This document shows positions 23,201 through 38,200 of a DNA stretch of 64,000 bases, piece after piece (position 1 is the stretch's first letter; each line of letters starts with the position of its first letter). The DNA is from Osedax frankpressi (lineage: Eukaryota; Annelida; Polychaeta; Sabellida; Siboglinidae), in assembly GCA_964035775.1 (NCBI GenBank), contig OZ038315.1, forward strand, positions 6,303,750 to 6,367,749. Direction: 5' to 3'. The notes beneath the pieces are model-generated. The model did no database searches. It was not told where the DNA came from and was given only the letters and a program-made list of their open reading frames with translations. The position numbers and the translations under genes are program-made.

Positions 23201-26200
23201 GCCACTTCCAGACTACCATACAACCGCCAGAGGCAATCCTTCCGGATCGGCCGTTCTCTCTTGCCACCGAAACCTGGATTGAACTTATAGAAGACGTCGG
23301 CGTATTCGTCCATCCAGACTTTGGCTGTTCTCTGCGTGTTGCGGTTGAGAATCTTGCTAACGCCGCCGGGCCAAGTGTAAGGCGACAGCTTGCGGAAGAT
23401 GTGGCCGACGTGGGAACACGTCACAATCAGCACCTGACCTCCGCACATCCACACCTGGGGGGGTTTGGGGCCGGTATTCGGACGGGGTGCTGGAATGGCG
23501 CAGCGTCGGCGGAAAACAACGCGTCAGCGTACATCGGAATGCAAACGTGGACAGACGGACAACGATGACGAATACACCCGACAAACCAGAGCTCGCAAAA
23601 ATCGCGGAAATGCGAACAAACGCACGACGAATTGGGAATATTTTTTGGATCGAAAATTAAAAAAAATTTTTCCCGCCAATTTCTCAAAAATAAATGCCAA
23701 TTCCGCCGGAGTTGTTCGGGTAAACTCAGTAGGAGGTGCCAACGACGGAAGGACGGGAGGGACACACGCGCAGGACCTGTGTTGCCGACGGCGGCGAAGT
23801 AGACCCGCGCCCAGCCGTCCATCCAGACGCCGGCCAGACGTGCGTTATTGCGAGCGATTACGCGGGAGGTTCCGCCTCCCGGAAATCGGTACGGCGTCTG
23901 CTTGCGAAACACGTGACCGACGTGCGAACACGTGGCGATAAGCAGCGTGCCACCGCACATCCACACCTGGTCGGGGGTGGGGTGGGGGGGGGTGGTGGGG
24001 GTGGGGGGGGTGTGCAGGTCCAACGGAGGAAAAGGGACTGAGGTCGGGGGCGGAGTCGATAGCGGGGGGAGGAGACTTGTCGCGGGGTGCGCAGTAGGGT
24101 AAGTAGGGCTGAGCTAGTGTTAGGGCTTGACTAGGGGAGGGTATCTATTTATAAAAAGGCTAGAGCTAGTTGCGAGTGAAGAAAAACTACTTAGAAAACA
24201 TTTATTAGTGAATTTAATGAATTCAATTAAAATCATCTGCTTCTGTGGATATCTGGAGTTTATTTCAACAGTAATCGAAAAGTAAAACTATAAATTGAAG
24301 GCAAATTAAAAAGTGCTATTAGTCAAAACGCATTTACAAGTAGAGGAAATAGAATTGGTAAGTCTAATAGAAATAAAGTTGATCAGAAAATGGAGAGATT
24401 CCTTCGAAATAAAATTTAATGGAGTAAAATTCAAAAGTAAAATTCCGCAACCACATAAATCCTCAACCAAAACTACATAAATAGCAACTTGTAATACATG
24501 AACTGAAAGTCTTTTTGTATTATACATCGTAGTTATTATAAATAGATTAATTATAAAGATTAAATAATGTATTAAATGATGATTAATGATTAATGCATTA
24601 AAAATGAAATATTTGAAATTAATTCATTATTGAAATTTTTAGTTCATAGATAGTTTCTATCTAATTATTATCTTAAACAAACCCTAAATGACATTTCAAG
24701 ATTTTCAGCTCCCCAGATATCCATTCCTTGATCGTAACTTCCAATCTCATAGAAATAGTCTCTATTAATAGAGAACAGACCTCCAGCCATTGTGGGCGTT
24801 CTGTAACAATGTACAATAGATAACAATATGTAACAATAGATCAAATGGATATTACTTGTTAAAAGTTATAAAAAAAGTCGATCTACAGTTAATTGACATT
24901 AAATTAAAAGTGTAATTTTGCCAAACCCAAAGACCCACGACGCTGAGATATGAACACCTGATCATTACTCAGTCCGATTACAAAGTACCATGTAATTTAC
25001 AAGACATTGAATGTATTCGCATAGTCCAGTATCTCTATGTATTCATTATGCAAGTCTAACTTGCCAATGTCAGGTCCGACATCGTCAAAAGAAGCTCAAC
25101 TGACCCCCGACCTCGCTACCCATGACCCCGTTGACCTGAGGGGGATACTGCGATCTCCTTTGCGACGATCATTCTCTCGTTGAGGAACGGAGTACCAGCG
25201 AAAGTTTAGTCTCCAGTTGAAACCGCCGTAAGTCATATCGGAACCGGGAATGTATTGGAAGTTTTCGTCGTTGATGACGTCAATGACGGGGCATACCACA
25301 GAGGTCCTGCGGGGTTATGGGTGTTAATGCGAGGGGGGGGGGTAGGGTTTATAATAGTATGCGGTAAGTCTTTAGTGGCGAATGTCAGGAGGTTGTGAGT
25401 TTATGAATGGGGTACCATTAGATAACATTAATAATTAGTACAATAAAATACATCGCAAGAAGAAAAACTCATAATTGCGTAAGATATAAAGTTGTAGATT
25501 TCGTATAAAAATACCTGCAACTTATTTTGATTTGATAAAATTTACAGTAAGGTAAACATAGTTTTCACCTTTAGTAGATTTAAATCTGTCATTGGTTCAC
25601 ATAATAGATAGCATATGGATTAATGATCAATCAAAGGTATTGTTTGTACTATGAATGTAATAACATCAATTATTAATACAATTATAAATCCACATATACA
25701 GATCAAGGGTATAATATTTATATCTAATTATTAAATATTGATGTAAACATGATATAGGACTGAATATAATAATTTGAAATAACTTTAAATAGAATATTCT
25801 CAGTTGCGAACACAGTTAATGTAATTAGTACATATCTCATGTCAGAAACATTGCATTGTATGCTTCACACATGTGTAAAAGACTTAAGATCATGAGTGAG
25901 ATAGTGAGGGAGTGAGTGAGGGAGTGAGTGAGTGAGTGAGTGAGTGAGTGAGTGAGTGAGTGAGTGAGTGAGTGAGTGAGTCATTGAGGGAGTGAGTGAG
26001 TGAGTGAGTGAGTGAGTGAGTGAGTGAGTGAGTGAGTGAGTGAGTGAGTGAGTGAGTGAGTGAGTGAGTGAGTGAGTGAGTGAGTGAGTGAGGGAGTGAG
26101 TGAGTGAGATAGTGAGGGAGTGAGTGAGTGAGTGAGTGAGTGAATGAGTGAGTGAGTGAGTGAGTGAGTGAGTGAGTGAGAAAATGAGTGATGACTGAGT

Positions 26201-29200
26201 AAGTGAGTGAGTGAGTGAGTGAGTGAGTTAGTTAGTGTCTGAGTGAGTGAGTTATGCTATTGATTTCTTTTAGTGTATTCGGTAATTCATTAAAGGTTGT
26301 GGATGTGTAAATTTGTGTGTCGTCAGAGTACATGTGGTATTTAGTATTATAGCAGTTCATAATTAAGTCGATATCGGATATATATATATTAAATAATAGT
26401 GGACCCAAGACACTACCTTGAGGTACTCCTATTTGAGAGCAGTTAAAAGTTTTACTTAGTTTATTAGATCTAATATTGAAGGTTCTCCCGGTTAAATATG
26501 ATTTTATTAGTTGTATTATTGTGTTATGTATTCCAATTGAATGTAATTTAGCGAATAATATGTTGTGGTTTATAGTATCAAAAGCGGCAGTTAAATCTAG
26601 TAATATAAGAATTACAAAACGATTGTTTTTTGTTATGAGAAATGTAATTTGTAAGATTAAGTAATAGTGTTTCAGTGTTATGATAAGGCTTGTAGGCACT
26701 CTGCATTGTATTATCTAAACTATTGGTGGTGATATGTTTAATGATATGTGTGGCAATAATCCTTTCGAAAATTTTAGTAGTAAAGATAAGTTAAGATATA
26801 GGTCTGTAGTTGTTAGGAATGGAGTAGTCTAGGGAAGTTTTTTATGATTGGAGTTATAATGGAGTTTTCAGTGAAAGTGGGAAGTTGTTATGAATAATAT
26901 ATTTGTTAATGAGATTAGAGTAAATGAGTGAAATAAAGTGGATATTTAATTTTAGTAATTGGGATGTCATGCTGTCTATATAAATATTAGTTTCAAAATG
27001 AGTTAGTTTTATAAGTCGTTCAATATATGTTGAGGTTATAGTTGGTATGGCTTCGGAGATGCAAGTTAGTTTTTTTAATTTGTTTATGTATTTATCTCTT
27101 AAATTGTTATCTGAGTTGAGTGATATTTCATTATAAATTTTATTTATTTTATCAATAAAAAAGTTTGCAAAAGATTCATTATGTATAGGGCATTCAGTTT
27201 TTTCCTTAACGTTTAAGAGACCATCAAAAGTTTTATTGAGTTGTTTCATATTATTTTTTTCTGAAGTAATTTTGTTTTGATAGAATATTGTTTTAGTAAT
27301 TTTAATTTCCTTAAAATATTTTTTTCGGTGGTACATGTAGTCATTATAGTTGATAGTTTTTTTATTTGTTCTCTAAATTAATTCTTTCTTTCTAATAATC
27401 GTGTGTAATTCAGATAATTCAGTATTCCACCAAGCATTTGTACTTCTTAGATGTACTTTAGTTGTTCAGAGAAGGGCGTTTTTATCTAGTATAGTTGTGA
27501 AGTGCTGTTGTATATGTTTGGTAATGGTGTCAGTATTGTCATAATCAACTATTGTTAGAAGTCATTCGAGTATTCCAAAGTGTCAATGTTATTTAGTTTT
27601 CTATAGGTAATATATTTAATTATTTGTTTAGGTTTTATTAAGTTTAAAACTATAATAATAATTATAGGTCTGTAATTCTGGGTCCTACATTTGTGTATTT
27701 TGTTCTGTGAATTTCTGGTTATAACTAAATCTAAGGTATTGAGAGTGAGTGTGTGAGTGAGTAAGTGTATGAGTGAATGAATGAGAGAGTGAGAAATAAA
27801 AATACCCATTGTTAAAACTAGATTAATATCAATATCAATAATATTGCAAGTGGTCAGTATTAATTAGATATAAGATGCATTGAATCCCTTTTGCTGCATT
27901 AAAATCAAAGTTCTCTTACTCTTATCTATTATTCATTATTTCTTAATTACTGTGCAATCATTTCTTTTACTGTATATGTTTATACTTATAAATATAAATA
28001 TAAATATATACATATAAATATAAATATATATATAGATAAATATCACAATATCATATTTGTTTATCAGTAATAAAATATGTAATTACAGATAATAACTAGG
28101 AATTTAATATTACAGTATATTATTACACCATCAGGAGTAAAATAACTCAATCAAAATGAACTTTGCTCCTAATGACAAATGTAATACTGAATGCTAAAGG
28201 CAATGATTAACTAAATGCTAAACAATGGTGATTAACTGTTTAACAATAAAAACTGTTTAGCACACAAATATATATTTATATATTTATATTTATATAATTA
28301 TATAAATAAAGAAGATTATCTCAGAGTTCTAAGGAAACTGGATATTTAGTTTACAATATAACAGTTTCATATTATTGTCTTTGCAGATGCAATTTTATTA
28401 ATATAATTAGTATTTCTATCTGAAAGTACTTAAGAGATAGTGATCTGTAACTACATTCATCAAACAGTGGCTAGGTACATTAAAAATCCCGGGGGGAGGC
28501 TGATATTCTATTGTTATAAATTAGAATACACAGCAGTGGTATTATATGCAAGGTATTATAATTCTGCAATAACACACTTCCACTCACCTACACAATTCCA
28601 CTCACTCCTACACTCACCTACACACTGCCACTTACTCCTATACTCACATACACAATTCCACTCACTCCTACACTCACCTACACAATGCCACTTACACCTA
28701 CACTCACCAACACAATGCCACTCACTCCTACACTCACCTACACAATACCACTCACTCCTACACTCACCTACACAATGTCACTCACTCCTACACTCGCCTA
28801 CACAATGTCACTCACCTACACAATGCCACTCACTCCTACACTCACCTACACAATGCCACTCACTCCTACACTCACCTACACAATGCCACTCACTCCTACA
28901 CTCACCTACACAATGCCACTCACTCCTACACTCACCTACACAATACCACTCACTCCTACACTCACCTACACAATGTCACTCACTCCTACACTCACCTACA
29001 CAATGCCACTCACTCCTACACTCACCTACACAATGCCACTCACTCCTACACAATGCCACTCACTCCTACACTCACCTACACAATGCCACTCACTCCTACA
29101 CTCACCTACACAATACCACTCACTCCTACACTCACCTACACAATGTCACTCACTCCTACACTCACCTACACAATGCCACTCACTCCTACACTCACCTACA

Positions 29201-32200
29201 CAATGCCACTCACTCCTACACTCACCTACACAATGCCACTCACTCCTACACTCACCTACACAATACCACTCACTCCTACACTCACCTACACAATGCCACT
29301 CACTCCTACACTCACCTACACAATGCCACTCACTCCTACACTCACCTACACAATGCCACTCACTCCTACACTCACCTACATAATACCACTCACTCCTACA
29401 CTCACCTACACAATGCCACTCACTCCTACACTCACCTTCACAATGCCACTCACTCCTACACTCACCTACACAATGCCACTCACTCCTACACTCACCTACA
29501 CAATGCCACTCACTCCTACACTCACCTACACAATGCCACTCACTCCTACACTCACCTACACAATGCCACTCACTCCTACACTCACCTATACAATGCCACT
29601 CACTCCTACACTCACCTACACATAACTATACACATCTACACCCCAATAAAAATACCTTTCCAATTGTTTATTACTAAATAATCACCTACATAGAAACATA
29701 AGTTTGACAGAAGATTTGCATTTACAAATTTTAACAGAACTAGATCTCGTTTACACATGGTACCATTCTACACTACTTGAAGACATGCCATTGTTAAACT
29801 CAAAACTAAAGAAAGACTTTAGAAGAATAAATAATGTATAAAAAAACATCTGAACCAGAAAATATATTTACTTTTACACTTTACAAAAAAAATTAGTTAT
29901 TTAACAATAAAAAAAATGATTTACGATCTCACTGCAGAGAAATGACTTTATTATCAGTTTTTATAACCTTTAATATGCACTAGACCAAAACCAGCATATC
30001 CAATGAATCTTACTCAATCTATAATCAGGATTTAGTTATCCCAAGACTACTAAATATAAATAATGAGATAACTAATGAGATAAATAATGAGAAAACTAAC
30101 GAAATAAATAATGATATAGCTAATGAGATAAATAATGAGAAAAATAATGAGATAATAAATGAGATAAATGATGAAATAACTATTGAATTAAATAATGAAA
30201 TAAATGATGAGATAAAAAATTAAATTAACTATGAGAATATATAATCTAGAATATACCCGATGAAAACATACTCATACTCCTACATACACCTTCACATACA
30301 TACAAATACTCCTACATACATCCTCACATACATACAAATACTCCTACATACACCCTCGCATACATACAAATACTCCTACATACACCCTCGCATACATACT
30401 CATACTCCTACATACACCTTCACATACATACAAATACTCCTACATACACCCTCACATACATACAAATACTCCTACATACACCCTCACATACATACAAATA
30501 CTCCTACATACACCCTCACATACATACACATACTCCTACATACATAATCATACTCCTACATACACCCTCACATACATACACATACACCTTCACATACATA
30601 CAAATACTACTACATACACCCTCACATACATACAAATACTCCTACATACACCCTCACATACATACAAATACTCCTACATACACCCTCACATACATACACA
30701 TAATCCTACATACATAATCATACTCCTACATACACCCTCACATACATACTCATACTCCTACATACACCTTCACATACATACAAATACTCCTACATACACC
30801 TTCACATACATACTCATACTCCTACATACACCCTCACATACATACAAATACTCCTACATACACCCTCACATACATACTCATACTCCTACATACACCTTCA
30901 CATACATACTCATACTCCTACATACACCCTCACATACTTACTCATACTCCTACATACACCTTCACATACACCCTCACACTCCTACATACACCCTCACATA
31001 CATACACCTTCACATACATACTCATACTCCTACATACACCCTCACATACATACTCATTCTCCTACATACACCCTCACATACATACAAATACTCCTACATA
31101 CACCTTCACATACTTACTCATACTCCTACATACACCTTCACATACATACTCATACTCCTACATACACCCTCACATACATACAAATACTCCTACATACACC
31201 CTCACATACATACACATACTCCTACATACATAATCATACTCCTACATACACCCTCACATACATACTCATACTCCTACATACACCTTCACATACATACAAA
31301 TACTCCTACATACACCTTCACATACATACTCATACTCCTACATACACCCTCACATACATACAAATACTCCTACATACACCCTCACATACATAAACATACT
31401 ACTACATATACCTTCACATACATACTCATACCTCTACATACACCCTCACATACATACACATACATACTCATACTCCTACATACACCCTCACATACATACA
31501 CATACTCCTACATACACCTTCACATACTCCTACATATACCTTCACATACTTACTCATACTCCTACATACACCTTCACATACATACAAATACTCCTACATA
31601 CATCCTCACATACATACAAATACTCCTACATACACCCTCGCATACATACAAATACTCCTACATACACCCTCGCATACATACTCATACTCCTACATACACC
31701 TTCACATACATACAAATACTCCTACATACACCCTCACATACATACAAATACTCCTACATACACCCTCACATACATACAAATACTCCTACATACACCCTCA
31801 CATACATACACATACTCCTACATACATAATCATACTCCTACATACACCCTCACATACATACTCATACTCCTACATACACCTTCACATACATACAAATACT
31901 CCTACATACACCCTCACATACATACAAATACTCCTACATACACCCTCACATACATACAAATACTCCTACATACACCCTCACATACATACACATACTCCTA
32001 CATACATAATCATACTCCTACATACACCCTCACATACATACTCATACTCCTACATACACCTTCACATACATACAAATACTCCTACATACACCTTCACATA
32101 CATACTCATACTCCTACATACACCCTCACATACATACAAATACTCCTACATACACCCTCACATACATACTCATACTCCTACATACACCTTCACATACATA

Positions 32201-35200
32201 CTCATACTCCTACATACACCCTCACATACATACTCATACTCCTACATACACCTTCACATACATACTCATACTCCTACATACACCCTCACATACATACACC
32301 TTCACATACATACTCATACTCCTACATACACCCTCACATACATACTCATTCTCCTACATACACCCTCACATACATACAAATACTCCTACATACACCTTCA
32401 CATACTTACTCATACTCCTACATACACCTTCACATACATACTCATACTCCTACATACACCCTCACATACATACAAATACTCCTACATACACCCTCACATA
32501 CATACACATACTCCTACATACATAATCATACTCCTACATACACCCTCACATACATACTCATACTCCTACATACACTCTCACATACATACAAATACTCCTA
32601 CATACACCTTCACATACATACTCATACTCCTACATACACCTTCACATACATACAAATACTCCTACATAAACCTTCACATACATACTCATACTCCTACATA
32701 CACCTTCACATACTCCTACATATACCTTCACATACTTACTCATACTCCTACATACACCTTCACATACATACACATACTCCTACATATACCTTCACATACT
32801 TACTCATACTCCTACATACACCCTCACATACATACTCATACTCCTACATACACCCTCACATACATACTCATACTCCTACATACACTCTCACATACATACT
32901 CATACTCCAACATACACCCTCACATACATACTCATACTCCTACATACACCCTCACATACATACTCATACTCCTACATACACCCTCACATACATATTCATA
33001 CTCCTACATACACCCTCACATACATACTCATACTCCTACATACACCCTCACATACATACTCATACTCCTACATACACCCTCACATACATACTCATACTCC
33101 TACATACACCCTCACATACATACTCATACTCCTACATACACCCTCACATACATACTCATACTCCTACATACACCCTTACATACATACTCATACTCCTACA
33201 TACACCCTCACATACATACTCATACTCCTACATACACCCTCACATACATACTCATACTCCTACATACACCCTCACATACATACTCATACTCCTACATACA
33301 CCCTCACATACATACTCATACTCCTACATACACCCTCACATACATACTCATACTCCTACATACACCCTCACATACATACTCATACTCCTACATACACCAT
33401 CACATACATACTCATACTCCTACATACACTCTCACATACATACTCATACTCCAACATACACCCTCACATACATACTCATACTCCTACATACACCCTCACA
33501 TACATACTCATACTCCTACATACACCCTCACATACATATTCATACTCCTACATACACCCTCACATACATACTCATACTCCTACATACACCCTCACATACA
33601 TACTCATACTCCTACATACATACTCATACTCCTACATACACATACTCCTACATACAGCTTCACATACATACTCATACTCCTACATACACCCTCACATACA
33701 TACTCATACTCCTACATACATACTCATACTCCTACATACACCCTCACATACATACTCATATTCCTACATACACCCTCACATACATACTCATACTCCTACA
33801 TACACCCTCACATACATACTCATACTCCTACATACACCCTCACATACATACTCATACTCCTACATACAGTCTTACATACATACTCATACCTCTACATAAA
33901 TATACCCTTACATACATACCCACATACATACTCATACTCCTACATACACCCTCACATACATACTCATACTCCTACATACACCTTCACATACATACTCATA
34001 CTCCTACATACATACTCACATACATACTCATACTCCTACATACACCCTCACATACATACTCATACTCCAACATACACCCTCACATACATACTCATACTCC
34101 TACATACAGCTTCACATACATACTCATACTCCTACATACATACTCATACTCCTACATACACCCTCACATACATACACATACTCCTACATACACCCTCACA
34201 TACATACTCATACTCCTACATACACCTTCACATACATACTCATACTCCTACATACATCCTCACATACATACTCATACTCCTACATACACCCTCACATACA
34301 TACTCATACTCCAACATACACCCTCACATACATACTCATACTCCTACATACAGCTTCACATACATACTCATACTCCTACATACATACTCATACTCCTACA
34401 TACACCCTCACATATATACACATAATCACTTAAATAAAATGATGAGTCATCACTAATGTATCAACAAGTGTTTATATTTAATGGAATTCTGGCATCATAT
34501 TGAATTCATAGAATAGTAAAATAATAAATATACAAAATAATGTGTTACTTCATTATTTCACATTTAATATAAATATTATCAGTGCCACAAAGGATTAAAT
34601 TAGTATTGTTGTATTCCTAGAATCAATAATATTCCTGCTATGGTTGCTATGGTAACAGATACATTTTATCAATAAATCAAAACAGAAAATAATCTAAATG
34701 ATTAAATCTATCTGCAAAATCTGGATAAAGTAGAAGGTATAGACTATAAAAAAGTAATAAAGTAAGTACATTTATGTCGGATGTATTTAATTAGAAGGAT
34801 TTTGGGGAAATTTAAAACAAGGTGGATATCAACGATGATGATTAAATCCCAATGTAAAGGTCATCGTTGTCAGATTCAGTCGATGTACTGACCTGTCGAG
34901 ATAAATTTCATGCATTATGGGTTCCAGCCATCCCTTTGAACATTCACAATGCGAATCCAGGAAAGTAAGGATTTTCCCCGATGCCTTCTCAGCTCCTGAA
35001 AATTTAAGTTATATGAGGGAATGAGGGATGGAGGGAGGGAGGGAGGGAGGTGATGTGGTAATATGATAAAGATTATGTAAGAGTGATGACATATAAAAAA
35101 CATAATAGAAGAATGTGTGAGAAAATTAAAATTTAATATAAAGAAAAATTAAAAACATTTTTTTTACAATATAAATAATAATAATTTAATGTAATATATT

Positions 35201-38200
35201 TTCTTTAATAATCAATATTAAGTATGTACTACGATAATAAATGTATTGTTTGGTATGATAGGGTGGGATGGGTGTGGTGGGTGTAATACACATATATATA
35301 CACCCACAGAAATACACACACCTTCAAAAGCCTGGCCCCTCATCATAGGATTATAAAAAGCCAAACAATACACTTTGTTTAAACGTATCTTGTGAACTAA
35401 AAGTTTAACGAATCTCTACAGGTAAGTTGATGGAGAAGAGAGAAAAAGTTCAGATGATGCGAATCTCCAGGCACCTTAGCGATAGTACCCAGGCACACCC
35501 TAGTAATTACATGCACATCCAGGCATCACATGCTAAAGTGAAATAAGGGCAAATCTGTCAAAAGTCTTCCTGAAATGCCTTACCATTGCAGGATCCGAAT
35601 GAAATTAAATTATCTGTTTGCATTACCTGATATTACATAGAATCTTGATTAGATTGTCTATTGATTAGTAGATATAGAGACATATGGAGAGGGAGCTAGA
35701 CTCTGTCTGTCTTAATAATAGACAGACAGACTAATAGACTTGTACTTAAAAAATAAATATACTTAGTGAAAGGAGGACTCGACTATAGACAAACTTAAAG
35801 ATGGAAATACTTAAGAAAACTTAAAGATAGAAATACTTAAAGATATAGATTTAAATTAAGATAAACATAGAATCAGATAGATTTAGGGACATACAGAATT
35901 AAAGATAGGTAGACATAAAGACATATTTAGACAGGCAGGCATAGACTAAAAATAGACAGACATGCATACATTATGATAGAGATATAATAGACATATATAA
36001 ATAAGCAACTATAAAGACAGGACTGTTTATAAATCTCTGCAAATATACAGATTTAAAAACTATAGAACTTAAAATAAAATAAAAGTAATACAGGAATTTA
36101 AAATCAAATTAATAAATTGGTGTTTAGTATTATTATTATTATTAAGTGTTTTTTACTATTAAGTGTAATTATTATTAAGTGTAATTAGTATTCAGTGTTT
36201 TTATTATTAAGTGTAATTAGTATTAAGTGTAATTAGTATTACATTTTTTACTATTAAGTGTAATTAGTATTCAGTGTTTTTACTATTAAGTGTAATTATT
36301 ATTAAATGTCTTTACTGTTAAGTGTAATTAGTATTCAGTGTTATTATTATTAAGTACTTTTACTATTAAGTGTAATTAGTATTCAGTGTTAATATTATTA
36401 AGTATTTTTACTATTAAGTGTAATTAGTATTCAGTATTATTACTATTTTTTACTATTAAGTGTAATTAGTATTAAGTGTAATTAGTATTAAATGTTTTTA
36501 CTATTAAGTATAATTATTATTAAATGTATTTACTGTTAAGTGTAATTAATATTCAGTGTTATTATTATTAAGTATTTTTACTATTAAGTGTAATTAGTAT
36601 TAAGTGTTTTTACTATTAAGTGTTTTATTATTAAGTGTTTTTACTATTAAGTGTAATTAGTATTCAGTATTATTACTTTTTTTACTATTAAGTGTAATTA
36701 GTATTAAGTGTAATTAGTATTAAATGTTTTTACTATTAAGTGTTTTATTATTAAGTGTTTTTACTATTAAGTGTAATTAGTATTCAGTATTATTACTTTT
36801 TTTACTATTAAGTGTAATTAGTATTAAGTGTAATTAGTATTAAATGTTTTTACTATTAAGTGTTTTATTATTAAGTGTTTTTACTATTAAGTGTAATTAG
36901 TATTAAATATTTTTACTATTAAGTGTAATTAGTATTCAGTATTATTGGTATTTAGTATTTTTACTATTAAGTGTAATTAGTATTAAGTGTAATTAGTATT
37001 AAATGTTTTTAATATTCAGTGTAATTAGTATTCAGTGTAATTAGTATTCAGTGTAATTAGTATTAAGTATAATTAGTATTCAGTGTAATTGGTATTTAGT
37101 ATTATTAGTATTGATTTCATGATACTAATCAGTCTAATGTGTACATTGTAAATAAATCCTAGTCTATATTAATTAATGTGTTCAACTAGTCACACATAAA
37201 CACACATAAACACACATATCTACACATAGACATATATAGATATACTCATAGATACACACAAAGACACTCATAGCCACTCATAGACACATACCGTTATATA
37301 CATAGATACACCTATACACATATAGACACAAACATAGACATACAGATACACATATATACACAAACATAGACATATAGACACACATATAGACACAAACATA
37401 TACACAGATACACCTATACACATAAACATAGACATACAGATACACATATAGACACAAACATAGACATATAGACACACATATGGACACAAACATAGACATA
37501 CAGATACACATATATACACAAACATAGAAATACAGATACACATATAGACACAAACATAGACATACAGATACACATATAGACACAAACATAGACATACAGA
37601 TACACATATAGATACACACATAGACATACATATACACATATAGACACAAACATAGACATACAGATACACAGATATACATACATAGACATACAGATACACA
37701 TATAGACACAAATATAGACATACAGATACAAATATAGAAACAAACATAGACATATAGATACACATATAGACACAAACATAGACATACAGATACACATATA
37801 GACACAAACATAGAAATACAGATACAAATATAGACACAAACATAGACATACAGATACACATATAGAAACAAACATAGACATACATATACACATATAGACA
37901 CAAACATAGACATAGAGATACACATATAGACACAAACATAGACATACAAATACACATATAGACACAAACATAGACATATATACACACATATAGACACAAA
38001 CATAGACATACATATACACATATAGACATACAGATACACATATAGACACAAACATAGACATACAGATACACATATAGACACAAACATAGACATACAGATA
38101 CACATATAGACACAAACATAGACATACAGATACACATATAGACACAAACATAGACATACATATACACATATAGACACAAACATAGACATACAGATACACA

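Noticed and set aside
28440-29681. 413-codon frame of [10 protein letters not shown] repeats
   Set aside because: 30-bp minisatellite inside the GALNT intron; no start context, and host gene on the other strand.
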